Source of the DNA: Phascolomyces articulosus
Taxonomy: Eukaryota > Mucoromycota > Mucoromycetes > Mucorales > Lichtheimiaceae
Reading direction: 5' to 3'
Assembly: GCA_025677815.1 (NCBI GenBank)
Contig: JAIXMP010000005.1
Coordinates: 868,001 to 932,000, forward strand
Length of the DNA: 64,000 nucleotides
The notes under the pieces were generated by a model that saw only the letters and a program-made list of their open reading frames with translations, ran no database searches and was not told the DNA's origin. Shown piece after piece: positions 48,022 to 60,285 of the stretch (positions are counted from its first letter, which is position 1; each line of letters starts with the position of its first letter). The translations under genes and the position numbers were made by a program.

Positions 48022-50045
48022 TTACGTATTTACATCAAATTTATGGAGTTCAATCACTGTTTGCACATTGGCTGTAAGAAAACTTGGATCCACAGGGATA
48101 ACCATATCTGTCCTTGGCTTTTGAGAAACCACTACCGCCTTTGTATCTGTGAATTGTAATTTCCATACAGTCCTTGATGGATCTGTAAAATCACGAATAA
48201 GATGACCTGTTTCTAAGTTCCATAATTTAACTCGACCATCCGATCCTATACATATATATAATGTTCTATTTAATTAAACTGTTTTCTATCATTTAAAATA
48301 GGAGAAGAAGAAAAAGAAAAAAAAGGGACTTTACCACCACTCAATATCCGCTTTTGATCTGCTTGTAAACAAGACACTGAACTATCATGAGCAGATACTT
48401 GATGTTTACAACGAAACGTGCGTAGTTCCCAAATTCGTAAACAGCCATCGGAAGCCCCACTGACCAGCAGTGGAGAAGATTCATACGGTGTCGATAATTG
48501 AAGATGACCCACCAAGGAGGTATGTCCCGTCAATGTAGCTAAACATGATCCTCCTATAGGATCCCATACTTTAATACTCCAATCCAAACTTCCTGTTACA
48601 ATTCTGATCCCATCAAAAGCGATCGAATAAATTTGTGAATGATGTCCAAAGTAAGTAAATCGACATTCGCCCGTTTGAATATCAAATAATTTGGCCGTGG
48701 CATCATAAGATCCTGTAGCCACCAAATTGTCATGGATATCCATGCATCGTACACTGGCTTGATGGCCCGTGCACACATGGTGTGAAACTCCGTTTTCAAT
48801 ATCCCAGATTCTGACAGTGGCATCCCGAGATCCTGTCACAGCTTTTTTTCCTTCGTTATCTATTCTTAGACATCGAACAGTCGAACTGTGACCCGAAAGG
48901 GAGTGAATCAATTGTCCTGTTTCTAGATTCCAGACCATCACAACTCTATTTTTTTTTGTAAAAATAGTTTTTTTGGGGGGAGAATAACAAAAAAAAAATG
49001 AGTGACCGTGAGTTTAAGGAGAATTGGATTGTGAAAATTATATATATATATATTACCTGTCACAACCTCCTGTTACTAAAATACGTTGATCATCACTTGG
49101 ACGTTTTATAAATTGAAGCGCCCATACACCTCCTTCATGCCCTTGTAAAGTCCGTATATGAAGGCCCGTATTACTATCAAACACCTCAACTTTATGATTA
49201 TCACATCCCATGACCAAATACTGATCATCCATTTGCAAACTCGTCACCAAAGCACGACCGATATCATTTTGACAATGAATAACTTGTCCTGTGCCCTGTC
49301 GCCAAGCCATTTCCGTATTATATTTATGCCAAAAATAATCTCGATAAGAAACATGTTGATGTGATTGCTGCTGTTGTGAACCCGTCGTTCTTCCTTCTTC
49401 TTCCATGGTCGTATCCAAATGATGTCTCTGTTGTAATTGTTGTTGCAACTGCTTGTGTTGTTGAAATTGATGTTGCCAACTCGAATTCAAGTCAAAAAAC
49501 GACGATCGTCTTCGATACCGATGTTTTAAACACAAGGATTTCCACGTGGCTTCGTCTTTTAACAACGAATTCCAAAAACTCGATACTCGGGATGCATTGG
49601 CCAAATCTTGAGGATCGTCAATAAATGAAATCACATGCAACGATAATTCAATGGGCAATTGTTTTAAAAAGTCAATTTTCAAACGAGGAGCAATCAGTTC
49701 ATGAACAAACGACAGGAGGGGTGTATCACAACAATTGAGGATTTCTGATAGAAATAATTGTTTTTGATCGCTTGAAAATTGTTGAAAGTTTTTCGTAACG
49801 TTGCCAATATATTCTAATCGTCGTTTATCAAGACTATGGGCTAAACTATCATTGAGTGTTAATGTAGCAGTTGAATGATTGGGTGAAGAAGGCGACGACG
49901 ACGACGAGGTGGTGGTTATGTCAAGGTAGGACGAACGGAAGCGTTGTGTGGGACGAGAAGATTGAAATCCGCCGACGTGAAAACCATTATTGGGTGGCGG
50001 TGTCGCTGGTGGTGTATGCCCTTTCTCGAAGACAAAGTCATCCAT
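48022..50045 (-). CDS. F-box/WD40-repeat protein, Cdc4/Fbw7-like (3 exons)
   Basis: Substrate-recognition subunit of an SCF ubiquitin ligase. Exons are 50045-49057, 48945-48335 and 48245-48022, giving 607 residues in consistent phase. The start is the ATG at 50045 (MDDFVFEKGH). An S/T/P-rich N-terminus comes first, then the F-box at about 125-170 (LKQLPIELSLHVISFIDDPQ ... ASRVSSFWNSLLKDE), a glutamine/histidine-rich insert (about 190-235), and WD40 repeats from about residue 270: GHEGGVWALQF, GHSSTVRCLRI, SRDATVRIWDI, GHQASVRCMDI, GSLDWSIKVWD, GASDGCLRIWEL, SDGRVKLWNLETG. The order and the late repeats resemble Fbw7/Cdc4 (phosphodegron binding). It could instead be another FBXW member, so I assign no symbol. 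Confidence 0.92.
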
Positions 50046-50660
50046 CAATTTCGTTTTTTTTTATGGAGTAAAAAAAAAAAAAAAAGAAAAAGGGAAAAAC
50101 CAACAAAAAAAAAAGAGAAAAAGTAAAAGAAAAAAATGTAATTGGGAACAGGTGCAGGGGGGGTGATGGATTTTTTTTTAAGTTGAGTGAGAGTGTATCT
50201 ATTCTATTGTGAAATCATATTTAAGCAGACATAAAATGCATTTTTACTATTACATCAACCCATGCAAGCATGGTCTTCTTTCTATTAAGGGAAATCAAAA
50301 ACCAGACGATAAATTTATAATTGGGGAATAAAAAAAGAAAACGGGAGTTGAACCATAGTAAAACCAACAGGTAAATAGGCCCCTTATTTAAGAAAAGACC
50401 CCCAGTTCGTCAATTATAACTTTTTTTTAACCTATAAAAATCATTATTTACTTAAAAGGCGGAGACCAACCACTTTGACTGATTTCTTTATAAAATAAGT
50501 GGCATTAAAAACCCAAAACCAAAACAGAAACAGTTAACTTCTTTCTTCTTCTTTAACTTCAATTTCTTCTATCTTTCTTTTTCTCTCTCTTTCTTTCAAA
50601 CACTTTACCTATCAATAACAACATTATTTATATATCCCAAGTTTTAACTTTTTTATAACC
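50046..50660. other. Divergent promoter region: F-box/WD40 (-) and sulfate permease (+)
   Basis: A-rich leader of the minus gene, then AT-rich DNA. TATA-like CTATAAAAATC near 50432-50442 and TATAAAATAAG near 50491-50501 lie 160-230 bases before the sulfate permease start, followed by a long CT-rich leader typical of fungal transcription start regions. Confidence 0.4.
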
Positions 50661-52924
50661 ATGAATAAATCCAGTGATCGTGGTTTTTCAAATGATAGTA
50701 GTAAGTAAATATTTATATTTATTTGTTTCTTTCTTCCCCAAACTCGTCATTCTCTTTTCCTAACTCCCTTCTCTCTCCTCTCTTAATCTAAATAATACTC
50801 ATCTGGGAATCTTGATTTAGGTACTCGATCCTTTCGAATGGACGAAGACACTGATGAGGAAACGTTACCTCAAAACGCCTCCGAGACACGCGTTTTGCTT
50901 CATAACGACGACCTTATTCCACGTTATATGACAGCTTCACCATGTAACTATCTTTCTTGATAAGCACACGAAAAAAAGGGGGAGGAGGAAAAGAGAAGAC
51001 ATACTAACATAATGATGATGATAATTCATGATAGTACCTTCGGCCTATCCATATGATAATGCACCCAAAGACTTTTGGAGTTTACTTAAAATGCGTACCA
51101 AATATTATCTTCCTATTTTACAATGGTTACCACAATACAACTTTAACTTTTTCGTGGGTGATTTCGTTGCAGCATTGACCTTATCTTGTTTATTGATTCC
51201 TCAAGGTTTATCCTATGCTACCCAACTTTGTAAAATTCCAGCCGTGTATGGTTTATCGGGTATTGCATTCCCAGCTATCACTTACGCCATCTTTGGCATG
51301 TCAAGGTGAGTAAACCTTAAAAAAATCAGAGAGAACTACTACGATTATTACTATATTTATCTCTGTTCCCATCCATCCAAAATACACCAACACACACTAA
51401 AAATGCATAATGAATACATAAAAAGGCAAATGTCCGTTGGTCCCGAGGCACCTCTTGCCTTGCTTATTGGTTCATCCATCGCACAACAACAACACCTTCA
51501 CTCAACGGATGTGGATCCTTTAGCTTGGTCAGCTTTAACCACCTTGTTTGTAGGTTTATTTACTTTATTACTCGGTATCTTTCGGCTAGGTTTCTTGGAT
51601 AGTTTGATGAGTCGAGCCTTGTTACGTGGGTTTATTACGGGTGTTGCTTTAGTTGTCATGGTGCAGCAAAGTATCACTTTATTGGGTTTGGTGGACCGGA
51701 GCATTGACTGGGTAAGTTTTTATTACTCGATTTGGTGAAAAAAAATAACCTTAAAAAAAAAACTTGTTTTTATTTTCGGAATGAACTAATACGTTAAAAA
51801 AAAATTCATGGGAAAACTGATTATTTTATTTTTTTAGGGTCTCAATGAAGCTTCCTCTAGTATTGATCGTATGGTCTTTCTTGTCAAGAATATTCAATAT
51901 GCCGATCCCTTATCCTCTTATGTATCGGGTATCTCTGTCTTTATCTTATTAAGTATGCGTGTGATCAAGGCCAAAATGCCCAACAGACGATGGGTCCAAC
52001 TGTTTCCGGAAGTTTTGATTGTCGCAATTGCTTCTATTGTAATGACGGATTATTTTGATTGGGATCTTGATGGACTGGATATTTTGGGAGATGCCACAAA
52101 AACATCAGGTTTGCCTTTACCTAAATTACCCACGTTTCCTGAAAATAAACATTTGAAGGATATGTTGGTAACGGCTGCTATGATTGCTGTTATTGGATTT
52201 GTTGAATCCGTGGCGATTGCAAAGACTTATTCCAGTCGCCATAACTATACCGTCAGTCCAAATCGAGAATTGGTTGCTCTCGGAGTTGCGAATGTTGTCA
52301 GCGGCATCTGTGAAGGCATTCCTGCCTTTGGTAGTGTAAGTATTATTTTTGGGTAGGGTAACACGTTGTGTCCCATCAAGAAATCACGAGATCAGAAAAA
52401 ACGTGTTCATGATTTTGATGATACTAAAGAATTTGTTATTTTTTTTTTATAACCCTTTAGATTTCAAGAAGTAAAATCAATGACAAGGCAGGTGCAAGAA
52501 CTCAAATGGCAGGTTTATTAGCTGGTGTGATTGCATTATGTGCCATTTTATTCTTTATGCCCTTCTTTTATTATTTACCCAAAGCCGTCTTATCGTCGAT
52601 CATTTTCATTGCTGTATTGTTCTTATTATCGGAGCTTCCGGAAGATCTGCATTTTATTTTCAAGATTGGTGCATGGCGAGATTTAGCACTTCTTTTAGTG
52701 ACCTTCCTTGCGACCATGATTATTTCTTTGGAATTTGGTACATTGATTGCTGTCACTTTATCATTACTTTTGACGATTAAAGAAACAAGTTATCCTCGTA
52801 TTTCTATTATGGTAAGAAGCAAAAAGAAGCTTTTTGTTTGTTTGTTTGTTTGGGAAACTTTTTCTTTCCCGATGCAAAGAGAATATATAGACAAAAATGC
52901 ATCACGTGCATATGTTTATCGTTC

Positions 52925-52955
<31 letters not shown>

Positions 52956-53415
52956 ATTCATCCCAATCACCGACGGCAAACGAATCATTCATATAAATAA
53001 TTTTTTTTAATATATTACCATTTATAGGGACGAGTCAAAGGAACCAATAATAAATTCAAGCCTATTCATGATGACCCTGAAGAAATTGAACATTTGGAAG
53101 ATGTTTTGATTGTTCGTGTAGAAGAGCCCCTGTTTTTCGCCAACACGGGTCAATTGAAAGATCGATTACGTCGTCTAGAACAATTTGGTGATATGTCCAT
53201 TCATCCTTCTGAAACACCACGACTCAGCGATTCTTCTTATATTATCTTTGATGTGGGGGCCATGCCTTATATTGATGCTAGGTAAAGTTTTTATATATAT
53301 TTTTTAAAACAAATAAGGGATCTCATTATGTTTAAGTATATATATATATATATATATATATGCTTATGGAGGAGGTGGATAGATAATATATTCTCGATTT
53401 AGTCAATCCGTTTGG

Positions 53416-53452
<37 letters not shown>

Positions 53453-53699
53453 TAATAATATCCCCTCATCTCAATTATTTAGTGCTGTTCAAATTCTTTT
53501 GGAAATTGTGGCCGCGTATCATGCTCGTAATGTAGCTGTTTATTTTGTCAAGGTACGGGAACGGGCCATGAAATTGTTTGAAGGATCAGGATTACTTGAA
53601 CTGGTTGGAGAAAAAAATTTATATCGTAAGGTATCAGATGCTATTGAAGCTGTGGAAAAAGATCGAGTACAACGTTATGGTATTCCTATTCCACAATAG
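50661..53699 (+). CDS. SulP/SLC26 sulfate permease with STAS domain (8 exons)
   Basis: High-affinity sulfate/proton symporter of the plasma membrane by family. Exons are 50661-50700, 50821-50943, 51035-51305, 51426-51711, 51838-52335, 52461-52811, 53028-53281 and 53483-53699, giving 679 residues; every junction keeps phase. The N-terminus is acidic and cytosolic (FRMDEDTDEETLPQNASET). The SulP signature follows in LSCLLIPQGLSYATQLCKIP, then VYGLSGIAFPAITYAIFG, SVGPEAPLALLIGSS, and the NRELVALGVANVVSGICEGI pore-region segment. Many hydrophobic helices run to about residue 510. The C-terminal STAS domain begins near LEDVLIVRVEEPLFFANTG, with FDVGAMPYIDARSAVQILLE. It is related to yeast Sul1/Sul2, though shorter. 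Confidence 0.95.
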
Positions 53700-56149
53700 T
53701 TGATATTGAATTGGATTCCTCTCTCTCTTTTCATTCTTATTGTTTCATACCTTTTCGATTTCTCTTATTGTTGTTATACCCTTCTTTTTGGTCAGTTTCT
53801 CCAATCTATGTTGTGTTCTTATTACTATCCTCCTCTTCTTCTCCTCCCTTGTTTCCCCCCAACCTTTTTTTTTCTTCATGAACTCAATTCATGAATTTTC
53901 TTTTTATCTGTATAGATACATATTTCATTTTCTTTTTTTAGTATTTAGAACCTTTTTTTTCAATAATATATCCATTTTTATATATAACATGCAGAGCATG
54001 CAACAAAGAAAAATAGTTTACCTTTATTCAATACTTTGTTGATCCATGAAAATGATCCATTAGAAGTGTTCTTTGCATTATACAGGATGCATATTTGGGG
54101 GGGGAGAGGGAAAAGAGTTTTTTTTTTGCTTCTTTCTGCTTCCATGGTTTTTTGAAGAAAAACTAAAAAGAGCAAAAAAAAAAGTGGTTGTTTTTTATAA
54201 AAAAAATCATCATGGTGATTAAAAACTATTAATAGTTGAATCCCCAATTTGATTTTTCCAAATACAAAAAAAAAAAAAAAAAAACTGGGTCACTCAATGA
54301 ATAACTTGGGAAGATATCCAATGAGTAATTAAGGGAGAAATCTCATCATTTGTATTTATTACCGTATTTAACTATTTTTGTTTTCCAAGACGTGTAGGAA
54401 ATCCGAGAAGATCAGATTTTCTATTCAAATGAATTGGTCCTCTTTTTTACACGTTTAAAATTTAATATATATATAGAGATAGATTTCACACCATGAATAA
54501 ATTCACACACAAACACATACACACACATACATATACAACGTACTGCGTTTATTTTCATCGTATAAAATTGATTGTTTAGCAGAATAGACTATACGTACAT
54601 ATATAAGATATATTAAAACTGTCAAGAAATTTTTACTGTCAATAAATGACAGTACTACGTAAATACTACGACGAGTTATAATTCATAAAGACTACTATCT
54701 TTGAATATATATCCAAGGTGGCTGTTTATTTATTTCATTCATCATGCAATTACATGTTTTTCATAAAAATAACCCCAAACCTTTAAGTAACATTACAAAA
54801 ACTTCTATACATATATAAGCTACCTTATAAAGTGAATAATTATCCATTATTACCCAACTTTCTTTTTCTATAATAAAACACTTCAAATTATTGATAAAAA
54901 TGATGGTTGTACGCAATTTTACAAGACTAAGCCCATACAGAATCTTAATTTTAATCTTCATACTAGCTGGTAAAATGTACTACATAAAAATGTCTAATCT
55001 TTTTTTTTTTTTTCAAAAGAAAATAAGCCAAGGGGTTGACACTCCTTTACCGGCTTGAAGCGATTATAATAAAAACATATTGTATTGATCACTATTTCGG
55101 TTAAATTAATGCAAACAAACTTATTTATCCAAGTCCGAAGCCATTTAACCGCTGAATAAAGATCAGAGGAAGAAGATGAAGATGGGGTTCAAGAAGATGA
55201 CTTATTTTTTAATTGATACGCCGATATAACTTGTATGTGTTTGCCAATCATCATATCAAGTAAATGTTCAATTAATTCTCCCTCTCTCTCCTGATTCATT
55301 TCATTGCATAATTTAATTTTACATATATAAATAAACTACCATCCACTATTTTTTATATGAATAGGATGGATAATATCACCAAAAAGAGTCATTCTACCCA
55401 ATATTTAACATGATCTTCATAATCATAGAAAGGAAAGAAATTTAAAAGGTTTTAACTAGAATTAGTATATACACTACATTATTTATAAAATGGAAATGCA
55501 GGAAATTGAAAAATATGTGTTTCGGAAATAGTGATTGTTATTTCCCTGGTAAAATAACATGAACCGGAGTTATCTATATATATATTTACAAATTATACTT
55601 CTTCCAAACAACAATAAGATATCATTTCTTGTTATAAACGCGTTTCTATTAGTATAATTCATAGTATATAGTTAGGCTAATAGATCTAATCTTTTGACAA
55701 TAAATGTTATATATATGATTGTCAATAAGATTAAGGAGAAGTTTATACTTTACAACACTTGAGATATAAAAATTGTTAATAAACAATCACAACCGAGCGT
55801 TTGGACCTTGTGATATAAAAAAAAAAGTCAACATAACATATAAACAATAATTATTTTATTGACCCAAAAAGTTTAATGTTACACAAGAACTCCTTGTGCG
55901 CTTTGGCTCCAAAAGAATTGATGACAATTTAGAGGTTCTCGTCGTTCTGCAACTTCTCTTTTTTTAAGAACCCGCAATAGATTTTCTTACGTTTCCCACT
56001 TTTTATATTTTTTATTGGGAAAAAAAGGGTCAGAAAAAGAAAATAAAAACCTTCTTTTCTTTCCACCTATTCCTTTCACTTTTTTTTTTTTTTTTTTTTA
56101 CACTTCTTCTTCCTTTCCTTCTCTTCTTTTTATTTTTTTATTTATCACC
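53700..56149. other. 2.4 kb spacer with possible coding scraps
   Basis: Pyrimidine-rich SulP 3' flank, then AT-rich DNA with poly(A) at about 54267-54284. On the minus strand around 55190-55560 there are short coding-like pieces (EGELIEHLLDMMIGKHIQVI; FYDYEDHVKYWVE; ITISETHIFQFPAFPFYK) that could not be joined in phase. They may be a degraded or unusual multi-exon gene. Confidence 0.4.
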
Positions 56150-56223
56150 ATGAAGAGATTATTATTCCTGTTTTGTTTTCAAATCATTCTTTCTACTACC
56201 ATAGCAACGCCTTTGTAAGTTAA

Positions 56224-56258
<35 letters not shown>

Positions 56259-56816
56259 AAATATATATAACCAAAAACATCTAATTTTTCTACCCGATAT
56301 AGATATGCAAAACGAGCACCACAAGAACAGCAAGATGAAGGAAAAACTTCTTTTCCACAATCTGTTCATCATACAGAAGCCTTTAATGTTGTTCATGTCA
56401 TTGCTGCTGTTGTAGGCATTGTAGGGGCAGCTGCCGTTACTATCATTGCATTTATCATGTGTCGTAAAAGACGACGTCAACAACAAGAAAAATTAAATAC
56501 ACAACAATCTGTAGCATCCACATTACCTGGACGACGACCTATTTCTTCTTCTTCTACTACATCTACACCTTCTTCTTCAGCCACAGCTAATACCAATTAT
56601 AACAATACCAATAATTCAATATTACAACCACCACAACCCATGAAATCCATTAATACCTTTGATCAATTTGCGAGTGCTTATTGTTATGATGAAAGACAAC
56701 AAGAACAACGACAACAACAACATCCAGGTGCTAATTCGAGCATTTCTAATACTACCAATAATGATACCCTATTTATTCCATTACCATCACCTCCACCACC
56801 ACCTTATCGTCCATAA
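56150..56816 (+). CDS. Secreted-type single-pass membrane protein (2 exons)
   Basis: Exons are 56150-56214 and 56303-56816, giving 192 residues. There is a signal peptide of about 20 residues (MKRLLFLFCFQIILSTTIAT), then a short extracellular stem containing a dibasic KR (YAKR|APQEQ) that suits Kex2-type cleavage. A transmembrane helix follows at about 49-71 (VVHVIAAVVGIVGAAAVTII), then a stop-transfer RKRRRQQQEK. The rest is a cytosolic tail rich in S, T, N and Q, with proline runs at the end (PLPSPPPPPYRP). The layout (tiny ectodomain, one helix, disordered tail with an SH3-ligand-like PPPPPY end) resembles fungal sensor or mid2-like proteins but lacks their long S/T-rich ectodomain. I do not recognise a family. 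Confidence 0.75.
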
Positions 56817-57273
56817 AAAAAATCTCTTTTATCTTTCATCGTATGTACATAATATAACACTTCTTTATATACCTTTTTTTATTCCGCAAACTGTGTCTTT
56901 TTTCTGTATCCCTTACTATTTATTATTCATCTATAATTGTGTTTGATACACACTTCATTTATTCAACATCATTTTTCTTTTTTATTACCAAGCATTCTTT
57001 TTTTTAAGCATTTTTTTTTCTCTCGTTCATACCAACAAAATATATTTCTTAATGCATCGTTATGATAAAAAAAATTTGGATTTTATTATTCTTATTATAA
57101 TGAATAGGAGAAAGGAAGGATGCAGGAATGTTACATATAAACGAGAGAAAAAGAAGCACTATTAAATGTACATGGTAGAACAAAAGGTTCTAAATGGAGT
57201 TTAAGCTGTTTTGCATGAATGTGTAAACAATCAATGCAAAACAAAAAAATTTTGGTATATAATTATAAAAAAA
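56817..57273. other. 3' flanks of convergent genes
   Basis: T-rich flank of the membrane-protein gene and AT-rich flank of the oxidase gene. Nothing else seen. Confidence 0.5.
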
Positions 57274-59124
57274 TTACAACATGGCTGCAGATTGTAATGG
57301 TTTTTCCAACAAGATATGTCGTTTTAAATAATCATTTAAAAACATGCCTTGTGGATCCACTTTTTCTCTAACATTCAAAAAGTCTCGGAATCTTGGATAC
57401 GATGCATTCAATTGTTCGGCCGATTGTCCATGAGCCTATATATTTATATATCATTGTTATAATGAGCCTCATCTATTTTTTTTTTATAAAAGTAAAGACA
57501 AAAAAAAAGTATAATTTCCCCAAATAGTTTACCTTTGCCCAATGAGGACGACCACCATGTTTCCGCATGATATCTTCATAAGCTTTCCAATACTTCTTGT
57601 AAGGAACAGGGTTACCATAAGGTCTAATAATAATTATGATGTAAAAGTTTTAATATGAAACCATATACCTAGTGATGATGTCATTTCACTATAGATAGAC
57701 CACGCAAAAACAAAAAAAAACACATTCACCACATTTGCACAAGATTAAAAGGTATAGTTTTTTTTTACCTATACATAATGACACCGATATAACAAGTCTT
57801 TGTCTTGTAAGAAGGACTTAGCCAAATATCATCTTCATCAACAAACCGAATTTCCACCGGGAAATGTACTTTGAGTTCTGAAGTATTAATAAATTCATCC
57901 AAATCCTTCAACGCTTGAGGAGAATTTTCCCAAGGAATCGCCCATTCATTGACATATTGAGGGAACAAACAATCAAACATAAACACCTTGTAAGATTCAT
58001 CCACCACATGAGTAGGTCGTTGATGTACTTTATCAAACATGAATCGAGTAATCGAAGGAATGACCGAAGGACGATACCGTGCGGCATTCAACATGAATTG
58101 ATATAAATGAACACCAACTCCACGTTCCATCAACCAATTGGATGCCTCGTGTTGAATTGGTTTTTCTGTACGATTGGCACGCCAAACCACACAATCATTG
58201 GTATGAGGATACCACCATACACGAACATGTTCTGCTGAATGTACTACATCATCCCAATCTGATAAGACATGATCGAATTTGTAAGGACGTTGGATGGCTT
58301 CTAAATGAAAAGCTGGTTCTACTTGAAGTGAGACACGCGTAATGATACCCAATGCACCTAAACTACAACGAGCAGCGGAAAATAAGTCTGGGTTCTCATG
58401 AGGAGAACATTGGATTAATTCGCCATTAGCAGTGATCAATGTCATATCAAGAACCTTAATAAAAAATAAATAAATAATGTCAGCTGACACCACAAATCTT
58501 CCTCAAACTTTTTTTTTTACTTATTTTGACAAGCAACAACCCCCGCTCCCTTTTTTTTGTGTGTCCTCTTCCTTCCTTCACACTCCATGAACGACTTTTA
58601 CCATGGAGGATAAACAACCAAATCCTGCACCTGTGCCATGTGTTGCTGTAGAAATTACACCTGCAATTGTTTGATCGGAAATCGATCCGAGATTACTCAT
58701 GGCTAATCCATGTTCTTGAAGTGTAGCATGTAATTGATGTAATGTCATGCCAGCTTCCACGGTAATGGTGGAATCTTGTTTATCCACTCGAAGTAATCCA
58801 TTCATTTTATCAATATTGATCATAAATCCACGTGAACAAGCAAGATCCGAAGGTGAATGACCACTACCAAATACTTTGATAGGTTTGTTGTGTTTTTGTG
58901 CCAATTGCACGATCTAAATAAAAAGAGACCATGTTAAAAAAATTCTAGAGATTCATTCACTTTTCTTTTATATATTTTACCTTGATAAGTTGCTTTTCAC
59001 TACAAGGTTCAAACATTATTTCGCAAGTACATTGAAACGTCTTTGCCCAATTTTGAAAAGTATATTCTTCAGTGGCAATGGCTCGAAGTTCCGAGTCTAA
59101 TTGATTTAATCTTACACGAGGCAT
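57274..59124 (-). CDS. ALO1: Aldonolactone oxidase, D-arabinono-/L-gulono-1,4-lactone oxidase family (5 exons)
   Basis: FAD enzyme of the VAO family making erythroascorbate or ascorbate at the mitochondrial membrane or cytosol face. Exons are 59124-58981, 58913-58602, 58454-57769, 57623-57533 and 57435-57274, giving 464 residues with consistent phases. It starts [13 protein letters not shown]-binding landmarks are [20 protein letters not shown] (the GSGHS histidine is the usual flavin attachment site), [18 protein letters not shown] sequence reading [20 protein letters not shown], and HGTGAGFG. The ALO domain carries [37 protein letters not shown], and the C-terminal active-site HWAK ([11 protein letters not shown]). 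It is shorter than yeast Alo1 (about 526). The specific lactone substrate is inferred from the family, and the symbol is by homology. Confidence 0.93.
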
Positions 59125-59537
59125 GGATGATATATGTATATATATTTACAAAGAAAAAAGAAAAAAGAAAAAAGAAAAAAAAGAGAATTGGATGAAGCGG
59201 AATTAAGAGAGGGGTTTATTGAAGGAGTCAAAGTGAAAAAAAAAGAGAGAGAAGAGGTAGGAGAATGGAATGCCTCCATTTTATATATATATCGGTCTCT
59301 CTTTTCTCTCTCATCATCTATATCTATCTATCTGAAGTCTCACCTCTCACACACATACACAGGTTGTACTACATCTTATATATCGCATGGTGTGATATTG
59401 CTTACACATTAGATGCTCATCTGTTTATGAAAATAATATCAAATAATTGAATATTATGTACTGGTGTGAATAATTTACCTTACCCGAGCTTATGGAGGGG
59501 GAAAAGATTCTCCTTCAATGTTTACAAATTCTTTCTA

Positions 59538-59800
59538 AAATTGTAATGATATCACACTAATATCATCATCAGTTAGAGATATCCCTTGCAGCTGAATAAA
59601 CAACACTAAACGTGTTTGTACTTCTTTGTACTCATAAACCATGACCATGTGTGTATACGAAATACGGAATAGCATTAATCTATTATTCCGTGTTTCTCTC
59701 CCTTCCCCTGGAATACACGTGGTGGCGTTGGTTAAAGGGCCATTTGATAAACTCACAGAGATCGACAATCCATTGTAACCTTTAGGAGGGACATATAATA
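59538..59800 (-). CDS. Possible 3' exon of an unidentified gene
   Basis: Minus-strand frame reading LYVPPKGYNGLSISVSLSNG, then TRNNRLMLFRISYTHMVMVY and LVLFIQLQGISLTDDDISVI, ending LQF-stop. Composition is unlike the neighbouring AT-rich DNA, and an acceptor (GTATAG) precedes it. A candidate upstream piece (DGQKKFIQFI near 59985-59945) fits the phase, but no start codon could be placed. Divergent to the P-protein gene. No family recognised. Confidence 0.3.
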
Positions 59801-60200
59801 CTATACTTCTTCTTTTTTTTTCTTTGCTTGATCATTTTACTGTGATAATGATTATACGGATTTCTAATTGTAAAATAGAAAAAAAAATAATGTCAATTCT
59901 TTTTTTTTTCTAAAGGATGCGCGTACTAATGAATTGGATAAATTTCTTTTGACCATCAGGTTTGATCCATCAGTTGAGAAAAATCCCATTCATCTCTATC
60001 AACATTTATTATTTGTTTAAAAAACTGATATCAGATGAAAAAAAAAAACAATATATGGATGCCAAGAAATAAATCTAATATCTCCATGAATATTCAATCT
60101 TTGTCTATATAAAATTCAATCCATCCCCTTTTCTGACCGATTTATGGAATGAAAAATAAAAGATCCACTCTCATCCAATCAAATTTTCCCAGGGTGATTC

Positions 60201-60207
60201 TGAGTCA
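60201..60207. promoter_or_regulatory. Gcn4/Cpc1-type site upstream of the P-protein gene
   Basis: TGAGTCA, a perfect match to the bZIP general amino-acid control element, lies 79 bases before the ATG of the chorismate mutase-prephenate dehydratase gene. Control by a Gcn4/CpcA homologue is inferred from motif and position. Confidence 0.5.
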
Positions 60208-60285
60208 TTCAATGTTGGCAGGACCTTTTCCCTGCCTGTCAATTCTGGATTTTTTTTTTACTTATTAAATATTCACAAGGAAGAA

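Noticed and set aside
50046..50048. Start of the F-box/WD40 protein three bases upstream
   Set aside because: That codon is TTG; the first ATG is at 50045, which I use.
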